Both the position numbers and the translations under genes were made by a program. A DNA stretch of 17,825 nt from an uncultured Elusimicrobium sp. (GTDB lineage Bacteria; Elusimicrobiota; Elusimicrobia; Elusimicrobiales; Elusimicrobiaceae), in contig CADAFA010000034.1 in NCBI GenBank assembly GCA_902787065.1, forward strand, positions 1 to 17,825. Direction: 5' to 3'. Shown here piece after piece: positions 1 to 8,891 of the stretch (position 1 is the first letter of the stretch; every line of letters begins with the position of its first letter). A model generated the notes under the pieces. The model searched no databases, was not told the origin of the DNA, and was given only the letters and a program-made list of their open reading frames with translations.

Positions 1-350
1 CAACCCATAAAATGTGCCGTAAAAATTAACGGAAAGGAAATATACCCCCCCATACCTATGCACCATTTCGGTTCTGTTAATTTTATTAATTGGCGCATTT
101 GGTTTACGGTTTTAAAAAATTTCTTTAAAAAATTAAACCAAGCTTTAATGCTTTTATTTCTGGGCATTGAAACAAAATCAATTTCTTGGAAAGATAATTC
201 ATTATCGTCTAAATATTGAATATTGGGGCTGCCTTTTTTAATTACAAAAATTACATTTTTGCCTTTTTCCAAAAGGGCTTTGCCTAAAGCTATACCCGGG
301 TAAAAATGCCCCCCTGTGCCTCCGGCTGCGATTAAATAAAGATTTTCCAT
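1..350 (-). CDS. murG: UDP-GlcNAc:lipid I glycosyltransferase MurG, N-terminal part (cut by window edge)
   Basis: Only the first 116 codons are present; the gene runs off the left edge. MurG transfers GlcNAc from UDP-GlcNAc onto lipid I to make lipid II at the inner face of the cytoplasmic membrane. The N-terminus MENLYLIAAGGTGGHFYPG carries the family's glycine-rich GGTGGH loop (residues 10-15), followed by basic and hydrophobic patches and a GMGGYISFP segment near residue 100, as in MurG. The ATG overlaps the ftsW stop by one base (TAATG), which suggests translational coupling. Its place after ftsW matches the usual division and cell wall cluster order. Identification is confident despite truncation. 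Confidence 0.93.
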   Translation of the reverse strand, partial: MENLYLIAAGGTGGHFYPGIALGKALLEKGKNVIFVIKKGSPNIQYLDDNELSFQEIDFVSMPRNKSIKAWFNFLKKFFKTVNQMRQLIKLTEPKWCIGMGGYISFPLIFTAHFMG

Positions 351-1477
351 TAATTATTATCCTCCACAGCAAATAAATTCATCAAAATACCTATCATGGC
401 AAGGGTAACTATTACCGAAGAACCGCCGTAAGAGAAAAACGGCAGAGGCAACCCCTTCGTCGGTGCAATACCGGTAGCAACGCACATATTTATCATAGCC
501 TGAAAAAATAAACATAAAGTAAGCCCCGATATTAAATAAGTATGATAAATATTTTTTGCTTTCCTTGCCTTTGTTATCCCTGCATTTAAGAGCCACGTAA
601 AAGCTATTATTATGCCTAGTGCTATGAACAATCCGCCTTCCTCACAAATAATTGCAAAAATAAAATCTGTATGCGCAGCAGGTAAATATTCAAGTTTCAT
701 ATCCGAAGCGCCAAAACCTTTGCCGAACCACCCTCCTGAACCTATGGCATAAAAAGAGTGTTGTAATTGATAAGATTCTTCACCGAACAAAAAGCCGAAC
801 ATCCTTTTTAAACGGTATGCTTTATGAAATATCGCTAAGGCTATACAAGGGATACTTAAGAGCATTAATCCCCCAATTCCTTTAAAAGGCATTTCAACAA
901 TAACAAGCATAGCAAGTAAAACAGTCCCGAGTAATATTGGTATTCCCAAATCGCGCCCTGCGTAAATTAATAAAATTGTTATTATTGAATATCCTATGGG
1001 TATTAAATAAGTGGAAAGTGTTCTTGTTTTTAATGGTCTTTTTGAGAAGAAAGAAGCCAAATAAATTATTAAAGCTACTTTGGCAAATTCAGACGGCTGC
1101 AAATTAAAAAAACCAAGGTTTATCCAACGGTGTGTATGGGCAGCTTCCGGGCTAAATAAGGCCCAAATTAACAATCCCCAGCAGAACCATAAAATGTAAA
1201 GCGGATTAAATATTTTAAGAGTGTGAAGTTTAATAAAAAATTTAGCCAAAAAAAGCATTAAGGAAAAACCTATAATATCAAAAAATAACTGCCTCTTAAA
1301 ATAGTGCATAGAATCAAACGCGCTTGACGAATAAGTAAACACAAGCCCGAAAACAACCATAATAACCGCAAAAGCAAAAAGGGGTTTGTTTAAAGGCAGA
1401 CTTTCATGCCTTTTTGCCCTTTTATTTTTGTTTTTTAATGCTGTTGAAAAACGCGTTTTTTCAAGTAAAATACTCAT
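350..1477 (-). CDS. ftsW: Peptidoglycan polymerase FtsW (SEDS family)
   Basis: A 375-residue polytopic membrane protein of the SEDS family, the division glycosyltransferase that polymerises lipid II together with FtsI. The N-terminal 30 residues are basic and cytosolic, followed by about ten hydrophobic segments. Seen signatures are HTHRWINLG (about 114-122), PSEF (128-131), GRDLG (174-178), AHTDFIFA with the catalytic-type Asp271, and KGLPLPFFSYGGSS (341-354). FtsW rather than RodA is chosen because it sits between mraY and murG, where FtsW belongs; sequence alone would not fully separate them. An AAGG ribosome binding site lies in the last codons of mraY, 3 bases upstream. The usual murD between mraY and ftsW is absent. 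Confidence 0.94.
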   Translation of the reverse strand: MSILLEKTRFSTALKNKNKRAKRHESLPLNKPLFAFAVIMVVFGLVFTYSSSAFDSMHYFKRQLFFDIIGFSLMLFLAKFFIKLHTLKIFNPLYILWFCWGLLIWALFSPEAAHTHRWINLGFFNLQPSEFAKVALIIYLASFFSKRPLKTRTLSTYLIPIGYSIITILLIYAGRDLGIPILLGTVLLAMLVIVEMPFKGIGGLMLLSIPCIALAIFHKAYRLKRMFGFLFGEESYQLQHSFYAIGSGGWFGKGFGASDMKLEYLPAAHTDFIFAIICEEGGLFIALGIIIAFTWLLNAGITKARKAKNIYHTYLISGLTLCLFFQAMINMCVATGIAPTKGLPLPFFSYGGSSVIVTLAMIGILMNLFAVEDNN

Positions 1478-1480
1478 TTT

Positions 1481-2569
1481 TTACCTTATTTTTAAAGTTG
1501 ATAAAGCAAGTAACATCAATATTATGCCGACTATCCAAAACCTAACTATCACTTTGGGTTCTGCTACCCCTTTAAGTTCAAAATGATGGTGTAAAGGCGC
1601 CATTTTAAATATGCGTTTACCTTTTGTTAATTTGAAATATCCCATTTGTAAAATTACTGATAGCGCCTCCATAACAAATAAACCGCCTGCGATTATAAGC
1701 ACAAGTTCCTGCTTGATACAAATTGCGGAAGTTGCAATAACCCCCCCAAGGAATAGGGAACTTGTATCCCCCATAAAAACTTGAGCAGGGTAGGCGTTAT
1801 ACCATAAAAACCCAAGGCAGGCACCAACCAACGCAGAAAGAAATACCGCTATTTCCCCTGCCCCAGGAACAGGTACGATTTTTAAATACTCTGCAAAGCC
1901 CATATTACCGGCCATATAGGCAAAAATTATATAAGCACCGGCACAAAAAATAACACTGCCTGAGGCTAACCCGTCAAGCCCGTCGGTTAAATTGGTAGCA
2001 TTGGAAGAACCTATTATAACAAGCATAGCAAAAGCCGCATAAAACACGCCTAAATCAAGCATAACTTTACTGCTGAAATACGGAATTGTTAAAGACGTCG
2101 CATACTCGGCATTCGGAGGATTTACCCCAAGATACCCAACTACAATGATAGCTGCAAGCATTTGTGCCACAAATTTAAGCCAAGAAGGTGCCCCTGCAGT
2201 ATTTTTTTTGATGAGTTTGGTATAATCATCAACAAAACCGGCTAAGGCCAAAATGACGGTAACCGTTATAAGTAGCCAAATAAAATTATTGTCAAGCCGC
2301 GCCCAAAGCAAAACGGAGGAAAGTAAACTGATTAAGATTATTATTCCGCCCATGGTTGGGGTTCCGCTTTTCTTTAGGTGTGATTGTGGGCCGTCATCTC
2401 TTTCAATTTGACCGATTTTATGGGCCCTAAGTTTTGCAATAATTTTAGGAGAGATAAGCAAAGCAATCAAAAGGCCGCAAAGTAAAGCCGCCCCTGCCCT
2501 AAAGGTAATATAACTGAAAATATTTAATACTGAAATTTCATCAGATAAATTTGATAAATAGTACAACAT
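1481..2569 (-). CDS. mraY: Phospho-N-acetylmuramoyl-pentapeptide transferase MraY
   Basis: A 362-residue integral membrane enzyme that attaches phospho-MurNAc-pentapeptide to undecaprenyl phosphate, forming lipid I. It has about ten hydrophobic segments and the family motifs: GTPTMGG (69-75), FVDDYTK with catalytic-type Asp114/Asp115, NLTDGLDG (193-200), MGDTSSLFLGG (266-276, Asp268) and the HHH triad (327-329) in APLHHHFE. Length is normal for the family. The start is well fixed: a perfect AAGGAGG Shine-Dalgarno lies in the final codons of murF and the ATG follows the murF TAA directly, so translation is probably coupled. Confidence 0.97.
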   Translation of the reverse strand: MLYYLSNLSDEISVLNIFSYITFRAGAALLCGLLIALLISPKIIAKLRAHKIGQIERDDGPQSHLKKSGTPTMGGIIILISLLSSVLLWARLDNNFIWLLITVTVILALAGFVDDYTKLIKKNTAGAPSWLKFVAQMLAAIIVVGYLGVNPPNAEYATSLTIPYFSSKVMLDLGVFYAAFAMLVIIGSSNATNLTDGLDGLASGSVIFCAGAYIIFAYMAGNMGFAEYLKIVPVPGAGEIAVFLSALVGACLGFLWYNAYPAQVFMGDTSSLFLGGVIATSAICIKQELVLIIAGGLFVMEALSVILQMGYFKLTKGKRIFKMAPLHHHFELKGVAEPKVIVRFWIVGIILMLLALSTLKIR

Positions 2570-3946
2570 TTAATTTTCCTCCTTCAATTTAAAAAACAGT
2601 TCTTCAAAGTTTAAGGATCTTGAAGCCTTAAATAAAATAGTTCCTTTTTGATTTTTAATAATTTGTTTTAAATCTTCTAAGAAATCTAATTTATTTAAAC
2701 TGTATTTGGCTTCTTTAAAATTTAATTTTAAAAGTTCTTTATAAGTTGTTTCAATTTCTTGGCCTGCTAAAAATACTTTATCAAGTTTTGATCTAATAAT
2801 TTGATCTGCTAGTTCTTTGTGGTACATTTTTGAAAAATTTCCAAGTTCACGCATATCACCAAGCACTGCAAAACGCGGAGCAGGATAAGTAGACAAAATA
2901 TTTAAAGCATTTTCCATTGATACCGGGTTTGCATTATAGCAGTCAAGCAAAATTTCGGTTTTTCCCAATTTATGTTTTTCCAGGCGCATAGGCATGGGTT
3001 TATATGTTTTAAGGCCCTTTTCTATATTTTCCTTAAATAGTCCCAGGGCCAACGCAGCACCGCAAGCTGCAGCGGCATTTAATTTATTATGGTGTTCTAA
3101 AACTACACCTGTATTAAATAAAGCCCCTTTGTAGGTGAAGGAAAATGTAGGACTATTTTTAATCACAATATCATTACCGGAATCAAAACCGTAACTTAGC
3201 ATTTTGCCTTTATAATCTGTTTTTAGATTTTTAAGGAATTTATCATCACCGTTAAAAACAACAGTTGCCCCCATGTTTAAATGTTGTAAGATTTCAGTCT
3301 TTGTTTTATAGATATTTTCCATAGTGCCGAAATATTCTAAGTGTGATGGGGAAATATTTGTAAGCACCGCAACGTCCGGCAAAACAAGCCGAGCAATTTC
3401 CGCTATATCACCGACATGTGAAGCCCCTAACTCAAAAACGCCGAATTTGTCAGTATTTTTTATTTCAAGTAAAGATATCGGCACCCCTACCTGATTATTA
3501 AAATTTCCTTCGGTAGAACAAGTTTTGCCGGATTGTTTTAATAAAGCACTTAGCATTTGTTTTGTTGTACTTTTACCGTTTGAGCCGGTAATTGCTGCTA
3601 TTTTTATCTCTTTACTTAAGCGGTGAAATTTTGCAATTTCTTGTAAAGCCAGTAAACTGTTTTCTACCGTTAAAAACGGAGTGTTTTTTAAAATTTCGTC
3701 ATATTTAGGGGCTTCTTTTCTTTCTAAAATTACAAAGTTTGCCCCGGCTTCTAAAGCTTTTTTTATAAAGGTATGCCCGTCTAATTTCGCACCTTTTAAA
3801 GCGATATAAGCTTGCCCTTTTTGCAAGGTTCTTGTGTCGTAAGATATACTTTTTAAAATATCTTTTAAATTGGCCTGGCACAAAATACCGTTTGTAATTT
3901 TTGCCAGTGTTTGATAACTAATTTTTAATTGCATAAGATTCTTCAT
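2570..3946 (-). CDS. murF: UDP-N-acetylmuramoyl-tripeptide-D-Ala-D-Ala ligase MurF
   Basis: A 458-residue cytosolic Mur ligase that adds D-Ala-D-Ala to UDP-MurNAc-tripeptide using ATP. The order is a MurE/F-type N-terminal domain (SYDTR and GHTFIKKALEAGA in the first 70 residues), the ATP loop ITGSNGKSTT (119-128), the central-domain motif NISPSHLEYFGT (197-207), and the C-terminal DCYNANP (335-341) and LGDMRELG (362-369), which are typical of MurF rather than MurC/D/E. The start overlaps the end of ftsI. The first ATG (3946) has GAGG only 3 bases upstream; a second in-frame ATG at 3934 is possible. murE, normally just upstream, is not here. Confidence 0.95.
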   Translation of the reverse strand: MKNLMQLKISYQTLAKITNGILCQANLKDILKSISYDTRTLQKGQAYIALKGAKLDGHTFIKKALEAGANFVILERKEAPKYDEILKNTPFLTVENSLLALQEIAKFHRLSKEIKIAAITGSNGKSTTKQMLSALLKQSGKTCSTEGNFNNQVGVPISLLEIKNTDKFGVFELGASHVGDIAEIARLVLPDVAVLTNISPSHLEYFGTMENIYKTKTEILQHLNMGATVVFNGDDKFLKNLKTDYKGKMLSYGFDSGNDIVIKNSPTFSFTYKGALFNTGVVLEHHNKLNAAAACGAALALGLFKENIEKGLKTYKPMPMRLEKHKLGKTEILLDCYNANPVSMENALNILSTYPAPRFAVLGDMRELGNFSKMYHKELADQIIRSKLDKVFLAGQEIETTYKELLKLNFKEAKYSLNKLDFLEDLKQIIKNQKGTILFKASRSLNFEELFFKLKEEN

Positions 3947-5576
3947 TAACCTCTGGATATAGAGTTAAAAATTTTGCGGCAATTTCTGAAAATATTCTTG
4001 CCGATACCGAACCAAAAAGAGATCTCTCCGGCTCGTCTAAAACTACTAAAATTGTCAAACGCGGTTTTTCTGCCGGCACAAAACCGCAAAAGGAAGCTAT
4101 GTGTGCGCGTTTTTCATATTTACCGCTTTCCATAAGTTTTTCGGTAGTACCTGTTTTGCCTGCCACCTTATAAGCAGGCATTTTGGCCGATTTGGCAGTT
4201 CCGTTTTCCACAACACTTACAAGCATTTTTTTAAGGCTTTTTATAGTATCCGGTTTTAATACCTGCCTGACACGCATTGGTGTTGCTAAAATATCTTCCT
4301 TACCGTTTGGATACTTTATTTTACTAATTAAATGGGCTTGCATTAAAGCCCCCCCGTTTGCTATTGCGGAATAGGCACTTACAATCTGTACACCAGAGGC
4401 AGATACGGTATAGCCATAACCTGCTTTTGCAGTATCAATAGGTTTCCAAGTGGTGTGATCGCGTAAAATGCCGGAAGATTCACTAAGAAAATTTACATTA
4501 CTCTTTACACCAAAACCAAATTTTTTAAAGTATGTGTATAATTTTTTTGCCCCTACTTGTAAAGCAATTTTAGCTGCCCCGATATTGGAAGAAACTTCCA
4601 AAATTTCCGTTACATTTAAGGAAGGTTTATCCTGATGGTCTTTAATAATTATGCCACTGACATTGAATTTATTATTTTCCATTGAAAAAATATCATTTGG
4701 TTTTATTGTCCCTGTATCAAGGGCTGCAGCCACAGCAATGGTTTTAAAAGTTGACCCGGGTTCATAAATAAATTGAAATGGTAAACTTCTGCCGTCCCGA
4801 TACGGATAAGAGGCGGCTGCTAAGACTTCCCCGGTATAAGAATCTTGGACTATTGCAAAAGCATTTTTAACTTTAAATTTTTCCGCATAATATTTAAGGG
4901 TTTCTTCGGTAAAATATTGGCCTAGAGCATCAATAGTAAGGTAGATGTCTGCAGCTTCATTAATATCTTCCTGTCCTGCTTCGTAGATAATACCCCCATC
5001 CCTTGCTTTTTTAACGAGTTTGCCTTCTTTTTTATCTGCCAAGATATCATTATACATGAGTTCAATGCCGGAAAATCCTATATTTTCGGAATTTGTTGAA
5101 CCTATAATATCCTGTGCTACACCATAAGGGTAAATTCGGCTGTAACGCGGCTCAATTTCAATGCCGCTAAGTTTATTGTTACGTATTTCACCGAGGAGTT
5201 GCTCATATTCTATCGGTGTGGCATTTTTTTTGACATAAAAAAAGTTCTTTTTATTCTGCCATTGTTTTTTTAAAAAAGATAAATCTACGTGTAAAGTTTT
5301 GGCTAATATTTCTAAGGTTAAGGTTTTATCTTTTACATTATTTTTTGTTATGGCAATAGCATAACTGCGTAAAGATTCTGCTAAAATATTACCGTTTCTA
5401 TCTAAAATATGCCCTCTAAAAACATTTTCTTTTGTTTTGGTGTAGACTCTTTTTTGGCTACGGGTAGTAAATTCTTCATGTCGCAAAGTTTGCAAATTTA
5501 CAAGCTGCAGTACTATCGCTACCGGTATCAAAAAACACAAAATGCCGATTAATTTAAGACGGTTTACTGTATTCAC
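3918..5576 (-). CDS. ftsI: Division-specific transpeptidase FtsI (class B PBP3)
   Basis: A 552-residue class B penicillin-binding protein that crosslinks septal peptidoglycan. It has a short cytosolic N-terminus, one membrane anchor (about 8-27), a dimerisation/pedestal region starting RGHILDRNGNILA (54-66), and the transpeptidase domain. That domain carries all three active-site motifs: S275-T-F-K278, S329-S-N331 and K474-T-G476. No PASTA repeats follow. The start is GTG, supported by GGAG seven bases upstream; the reading overlaps the end of ftsL by 23 bases. The gene lies in the canonical order ftsL-ftsI, which favours FtsI over other class B PBPs. Confidence 0.94.
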   Translation of the reverse strand: MNTVNRLKLIGILCFLIPVAIVLQLVNLQTLRHEEFTTRSQKRVYTKTKENVFRGHILDRNGNILAESLRSYAIAITKNNVKDKTLTLEILAKTLHVDLSFLKKQWQNKKNFFYVKKNATPIEYEQLLGEIRNNKLSGIEIEPRYSRIYPYGVAQDIIGSTNSENIGFSGIELMYNDILADKKEGKLVKKARDGGIIYEAGQEDINEAADIYLTIDALGQYFTEETLKYYAEKFKVKNAFAIVQDSYTGEVLAAASYPYRDGRSLPFQFIYEPGSTFKTIAVAAALDTGTIKPNDIFSMENNKFNVSGIIIKDHQDKPSLNVTEILEVSSNIGAAKIALQVGAKKLYTYFKKFGFGVKSNVNFLSESSGILRDHTTWKPIDTAKAGYGYTVSASGVQIVSAYSAIANGGALMQAHLISKIKYPNGKEDILATPMRVRQVLKPDTIKSLKKMLVSVVENGTAKSAKMPAYKVAGKTGTTEKLMESGKYEKRAHIASFCGFVPAEKPRLTILVVLDEPERSLFGSVSARIFSEIAAKFLTLYPEVNEESYAIKN

Positions 5577-5838
5577 TTTTTAACTCCAAAGCATACACAT
5601 TTTGAGGTGCAATTACTTTTAAATCTTTTTTATTTGCTTCTTCCATTATTCTTGCCGGGGATTTATATAATCTAATTTCATAACGTAGGTATTGGTTCCT
5701 TGCTTCCTTAAAAGAAATTTCTTCAAGCAATTCCCCCACTTTATGGCCGGTACGTTCCTTTTGAACTCTTTCCATAGAAATTAAGAGTAAAAACATACCA
5801 ATTGTAAGTATTATAAATAGTACACTTTTTATGCTCAT
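5554..5838 (-). CDS. ftsL: FtsL-like division protein
   Basis: A 94-residue bitopic protein with one membrane segment (about 5-21) right at the N-terminus and a charged, helix-prone extracytoplasmic part. FtsL works with FtsB/FtsQ to activate the FtsWI synthase at the septum. FtsL sequences diverge widely, so the call depends on size, topology and position between rsmH and ftsI rather than on motifs. The ATG overlaps the rsmH stop (ATGA), indicating tight coupling. Confidence 0.78.
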   Translation of the reverse strand: MSIKSVLFIILTIGMFLLLISMERVQKERTGHKVGELLEEISFKEARNQYLRYEIRLYKSPARIMEEANKKDLKVIAPQNVYALELKSEYSKPS

Positions 5839-6719
5839 AATACTCTCTCAATAATTCTTAGACCTGCACTTCTTGATCTTGAATTATTTTTAATTTCTTC
5901 AAATGACGGTTTAATTAATTTTTTGTTTACAAGGCGCCAATAACCTGTGTTTTCCATTTCTTTAAAAGTTTGTTTTATTATTCTGTCTTCTGTAGAATGG
6001 AATGTCAAAAAGGCTGCGCGTCCACCCGGTTTAATAATATTTTCAAGTATTTTGGGTGCTTTGGCTACTGCTTCAAGTTCTTCATTAACTGCAATTCGAA
6101 GGGCTTGGAATATTCTTGTTGCTTGGTGGGTTTTACCAAAACGCGGAATATACTTTTCCACTAAATTTTTTAAATCAGTAGTTGTTTTAATAGGGGATTC
6201 CCGTCTGGCTTGGCAAATGGCTAAAGCAATTTTTTTTGAATTATGTTCTTCCCCGTAAGTTTTGAATATATACTCGAGTTTATCAGCAGGCAAAGTATTT
6301 ACCAAGTCTGCTGCCGTAGCACCCTTTGTATTATCAAAACGCATATCAAGCGGGCCGGATTTTAAAAAACTAAAACCGCGCGAAGCATCATCCAATTGAT
6401 AAGAACTTAACCCCAAATCAAATAAAGCGCCGTCGAGTAACGGCCAATTTAATTCTTTTAGAATTGTTGCTGCCTCAAGATAACTCGCCTGCCTGGCTAT
6501 AAGGCGCTTATCTGCAACTTTATTTATAGCAAATTTTATAGCTTGGCTGTCCTTATCTAAGCCCAAAATTTTTGCATTAGAGTCAAGCTTACTTAAAAAT
6601 ATTTTTGTATGTCCGCCAAGACCTAAAGTGCCGTCTAGATAATACCCGCTTTTGTTTTGCAAGAGTAAATCGGCAATTTCCTCAGCTAATATCGGTATAT
6701 GTTGCCAAGTTTCAGCCAT
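5835..6719 (-). CDS. rsmH: 16S rRNA (cytosine-1402-N4)-methyltransferase RsmH
   Basis: A 294-residue SAM-dependent methyltransferase modifying C1402 in the 16S rRNA decoding centre; also known as MraW. Visible motifs are the SAM-binding DGTLGLGGH (29-37), LGLDKDSQAI, the long DLGLSSYQLDDASRGFSF signature (101-118), LTFHSTEDRIIK near residue 240, and SRSAGLR near the C-terminus. The start at 6719 is preferred over an in-frame ATG at 6773, because family homology begins with MAETWQHIPIL and an AAGG ribosome binding site lies 8 bases before it; the longer version would lie inside the upstream protease gene. It overlaps that gene's stop by 8 bases. No mraZ precedes it. Confidence 0.95.
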   Translation of the reverse strand: MAETWQHIPILAEEIADLLLQNKSGYYLDGTLGLGGHTKIFLSKLDSNAKILGLDKDSQAIKFAINKVADKRLIARQASYLEAATILKELNWPLLDGALFDLGLSSYQLDDASRGFSFLKSGPLDMRFDNTKGATAADLVNTLPADKLEYIFKTYGEEHNSKKIALAICQARRESPIKTTTDLKNLVEKYIPRFGKTHQATRIFQALRIAVNEELEAVAKAPKILENIIKPGGRAAFLTFHSTEDRIIKQTFKEMENTGYWRLVNKKLIKPSFEEIKNNSRSRSAGLRIIERVL

Positions 6720-7743
6720 AATAATTACCTTTTTTGACTTCTTGTTGTATTTTGGCTTGCCAAGCATATTCAAGGGCTTTTAGAGTATTAAAAGGCATAC
6801 CATAAGCCCTGTATAGTGCTTTGCCAATAGGCATATTTTCTTTTAAATTTTTGGAAAATTGATAAAAATTATCTTTATCTTTTTCAATTAAGTATTTAAC
6901 CACACTGTATGCCTGAGCATACCAAAGTTCCACTTCATTTGGTGAATAACTGTCCAGACTTTCCACACTATTAAATTCTTCGAAATTAATATAATTTTTT
7001 TGGCTTAGAGTGATAATATTTTTTTGTATCCAGCCATTTTCTTCCGTACTTTGAACTTTTACTTGATTGTAAACAGCATAACCTTCACTTAACCAAAGCG
7101 GAGGTTCACTCGGGTGGAAAAACCCGTCAAAATATATATGGGTTAGTTCATGTACAAAAACAGGTTTAAAAGAGGATCCTTCCATCAAATAAATGGAACG
7201 GGATTTTACATCTGTTGCCGCTTGGGACCATTCCGGGCGCAAAGTGTATTTTGTAAAATTTTCTCTGGTTCTAAATAACATCAAAAACAAACGTTTAAAT
7301 TCAGAATTTAAGGAAAACGGTATAATATCCAAAACAAAATTGCCGTGAATACTATCAATGAAATCTGTCAGGTCTTTGGTTATATCAAATTGTTCCCTAA
7401 AGATTACATAGTTATTTGTTAATTTAGCAGTAAAACCTTTTGGAGCCAAAGGAATTTGTAAAGATTCTTCCTTCATAAAAGTTTGTGCGGTAGGTATACC
7501 TTCCGTATTTCCTTTTGCTGCAGGTAAAGAAAATTTAAAAGTATTTTGTTTTTCCCCTTCCATAGGAGTTAAAATATCTGTTACGTTAGCAGAATGAGCC
7601 TTATCACGGGTTTTTTGTAAAATTTTTGAGATATTTACATCTTTATCTTTCTTTTTTAAATCAAAGCTCTCGTACACTGCCACAAAACAAATAGCAAGTG
7701 CAAGTAGTATGACAATAGAATATAATCTTTTACTTATGTCCAT
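6712..7743 (-). CDS. Membrane-anchored gluzincin-type zinc metalloprotease (peptidase MA-like)
   Basis: A protein of 343 residues from the ATG at 7743. It has a basic start, one hydrophobic segment (about 7-23) acting as signal anchor, a ~120-residue linker region, then a protease core. The core holds VHELTHIYFDGFF (HExxH, His198/Glu199/His202) and a downstream LWLSEGYAVY whose Glu220 is the expected third zinc ligand, the pattern of gluzincin 'peptidase MA' proteins. The catalytic part is expected on the outer face of the membrane. Substrate is unknown. It lies between rsmG and rsmH, overlapping both genes, so it is probably co-expressed with the division genes. The frame is open to 7854, but that extension lies inside rsmG and precedes the membrane anchor. 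Confidence 0.75.
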   Translation of the reverse strand: MDISKRLYSIVILLALAICFVAVYESFDLKKKDKDVNISKILQKTRDKAHSANVTDILTPMEGEKQNTFKFSLPAAKGNTEGIPTAQTFMKEESLQIPLAPKGFTAKLTNNYVIFREQFDITKDLTDFIDSIHGNFVLDIIPFSLNSEFKRLFLMLFRTRENFTKYTLRPEWSQAATDVKSRSIYLMEGSSFKPVFVHELTHIYFDGFFHPSEPPLWLSEGYAVYNQVKVQSTEENGWIQKNIITLSQKNYINFEEFNSVESLDSYSPNEVELWYAQAYSVVKYLIEKDKDNFYQFSKNLKENMPIGKALYRAYGMPFNTLKALEYAWQAKIQQEVKKGNYYG

Positions 7744-8344
7744 AGTAAATTGATATCTTTCTCCCAAGGATATCTTTATCACCGGGTAAAGAGTAAAAAT
7801 ATTCTTTTTCGGGTTTAGTCGTGCTCTGGGTATTTTTGCTAAGTAAAGCCCCAAAGAATCCGCCCTTATTTAAATTTGTAAGGCACAAGGGTAAAATATT
7901 ATCAATTTCCCCCATAGCTCTTTCCAAAACGAAGTCAAATTTATTTTTTAATTCTTCCTGCCCTATTTTTGCGGTTATGACTTCAATATTTTTTAAGCAT
8001 AATTTATACACTACCCATTGTAAAAATTTTGTACGCTTTTGTAAACTGTCAACTAAATAAATTTTAGTTTCCGGCAAAGCTACCGCCACAGTTATCCCAA
8101 TAAAACCGGCACCACTGCCAAAATCTGCCCCTGTTTTTTGTATAAAGCTCTCTCTTTTAAGGTAAGCAGCTGCCTGTAGACCGTCGCAAATATGGCGGTC
8201 AAAAATTTCCTGTATAGTTTTGGCGGCAGTTAAATTAAATTCTTTGTTTTTTTGTAAAACAAGTTCTGCATAACTTTGCAAAGTTTGAATTTGCAAATCA
8301 CTTAAAGTTAAACCGAGTTTTGAAATAAATTCTTTATTTAGCAT
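7730..8344 (-). CDS. rsmG: 16S rRNA (guanine-527-N7)-methyltransferase RsmG
   Basis: A 204-residue SAM-dependent enzyme that methylates G527 of 16S rRNA (GidB). Family signatures are NLTAAKT (about 37-43), the SAM-binding DFGSGAGFIG (74-83) and LVDSLQKRTKFLQ (about 97-109). The ATG at 8344 is chosen over a TTG at 8365: it begins at the typical RsmG N-terminus and has AGG seven bases upstream, while the TTG has no ribosome binding site. The start lies inside the last codons of mnmG and the end overlaps the following protease gene. The mnmG-rsmG pairing is very widely conserved. Confidence 0.94.
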   Translation of the reverse strand: MLNKEFISKLGLTLSDLQIQTLQSYAELVLQKNKEFNLTAAKTIQEIFDRHICDGLQAAAYLKRESFIQKTGADFGSGAGFIGITVAVALPETKIYLVDSLQKRTKFLQWVVYKLCLKNIEVITAKIGQEELKNKFDFVLERAMGEIDNILPLCLTNLNKGGFFGALLSKNTQSTTKPEKEYFYSLPGDKDILGRKISIYYGHK

Positions 8345-8891
8345 GTTCGCGCCTAAACTTTTCAATATGAATTAAAATCAGTTGTAAATCCGCCGGTGTT
8401 AACCCCGGTATTCTGCTTGCCTGCCCCAAAGTTTTGGGTTTAATTTTTGCAAGTTTTTGTTTACTTTCAATTAAAATGCCTTTAACTGCGGAAGGGTCAA
8501 AACCTGCCGGAATAACAATTTTATCGGCATTTTCTAGTGCCTTAGCCTCTTTGATATTCCGTTCCAAATAGCCTTTATATTTATTTTGAATTCTTGCACT
8601 GTTTTTTGCCGCATCTAGTGACCATGGGCCTAAAGAATTTTCGTCAATTTTTGCATTTTCATCATCTTGCAATAAATTAACTGCCTCTTTATAAGCCTCA
8701 AAATTTTTGGAATATTCTTTGGGGAGTATTCCGTATTTAAAGGCATAATCTGTTAAGCGCAGATCGGCATTATCTGTTCTAAGCATTATGCGATATTCAG
8801 CACGTGACGACAATAAGCGGTAAGGCTCATCGGTCCCTTTGGTGACCAAATCGTCGATCATGACGCCGATATAGGATTCGTTGCGTTTCAA
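8334..8891 (-). CDS. mnmG: MnmG C-terminal part in the second frame of a split gene
   Basis: Carries the MnmG C-terminal region: SYIGVMIDDLVTKGTDEPYR, SSRAEYRIMLRTDNADLRL, and the helical tail with LGQASRIPGLTPADLQLI, the part that contacts MnmE and tRNA. The frame is open upstream to about 9000 and family homology begins before the nominal TTG at 8891, with GINASNKILGKEPFIL read from 8936 downward, so this is not an independent gene. The TTG overlaps the stop of the first frame (TTGA), which could allow weak reinitiation, but no ribosome binding site is seen. Codons from 8927 to 8817 are strikingly rich in G/C at third positions compared with the rest of the gene. Confidence 0.85.
   Translation of the reverse strand: MKRNESYIGVMIDDLVTKGTDEPYRLLSSRAEYRIMLRTDNADLRLTDYAFKYGILPKEYSKNFEAYKEAVNLLQDDENAKIDENSLGPWSLDAAKNSARIQNKYKGYLERNIKEAKALENADKIVIPAGFDPSAVKGILIESKQKLAKIKPKTLGQASRIPGLTPADLQLILIHIEKFRREHAK

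Noticed and set aside
6720..6773. Longer rsmH start at 6773
   Set aside because: The extra 18 residues lie inside the protease gene, are basic and unlike RsmH, and a good ribosome binding site serves 6719.
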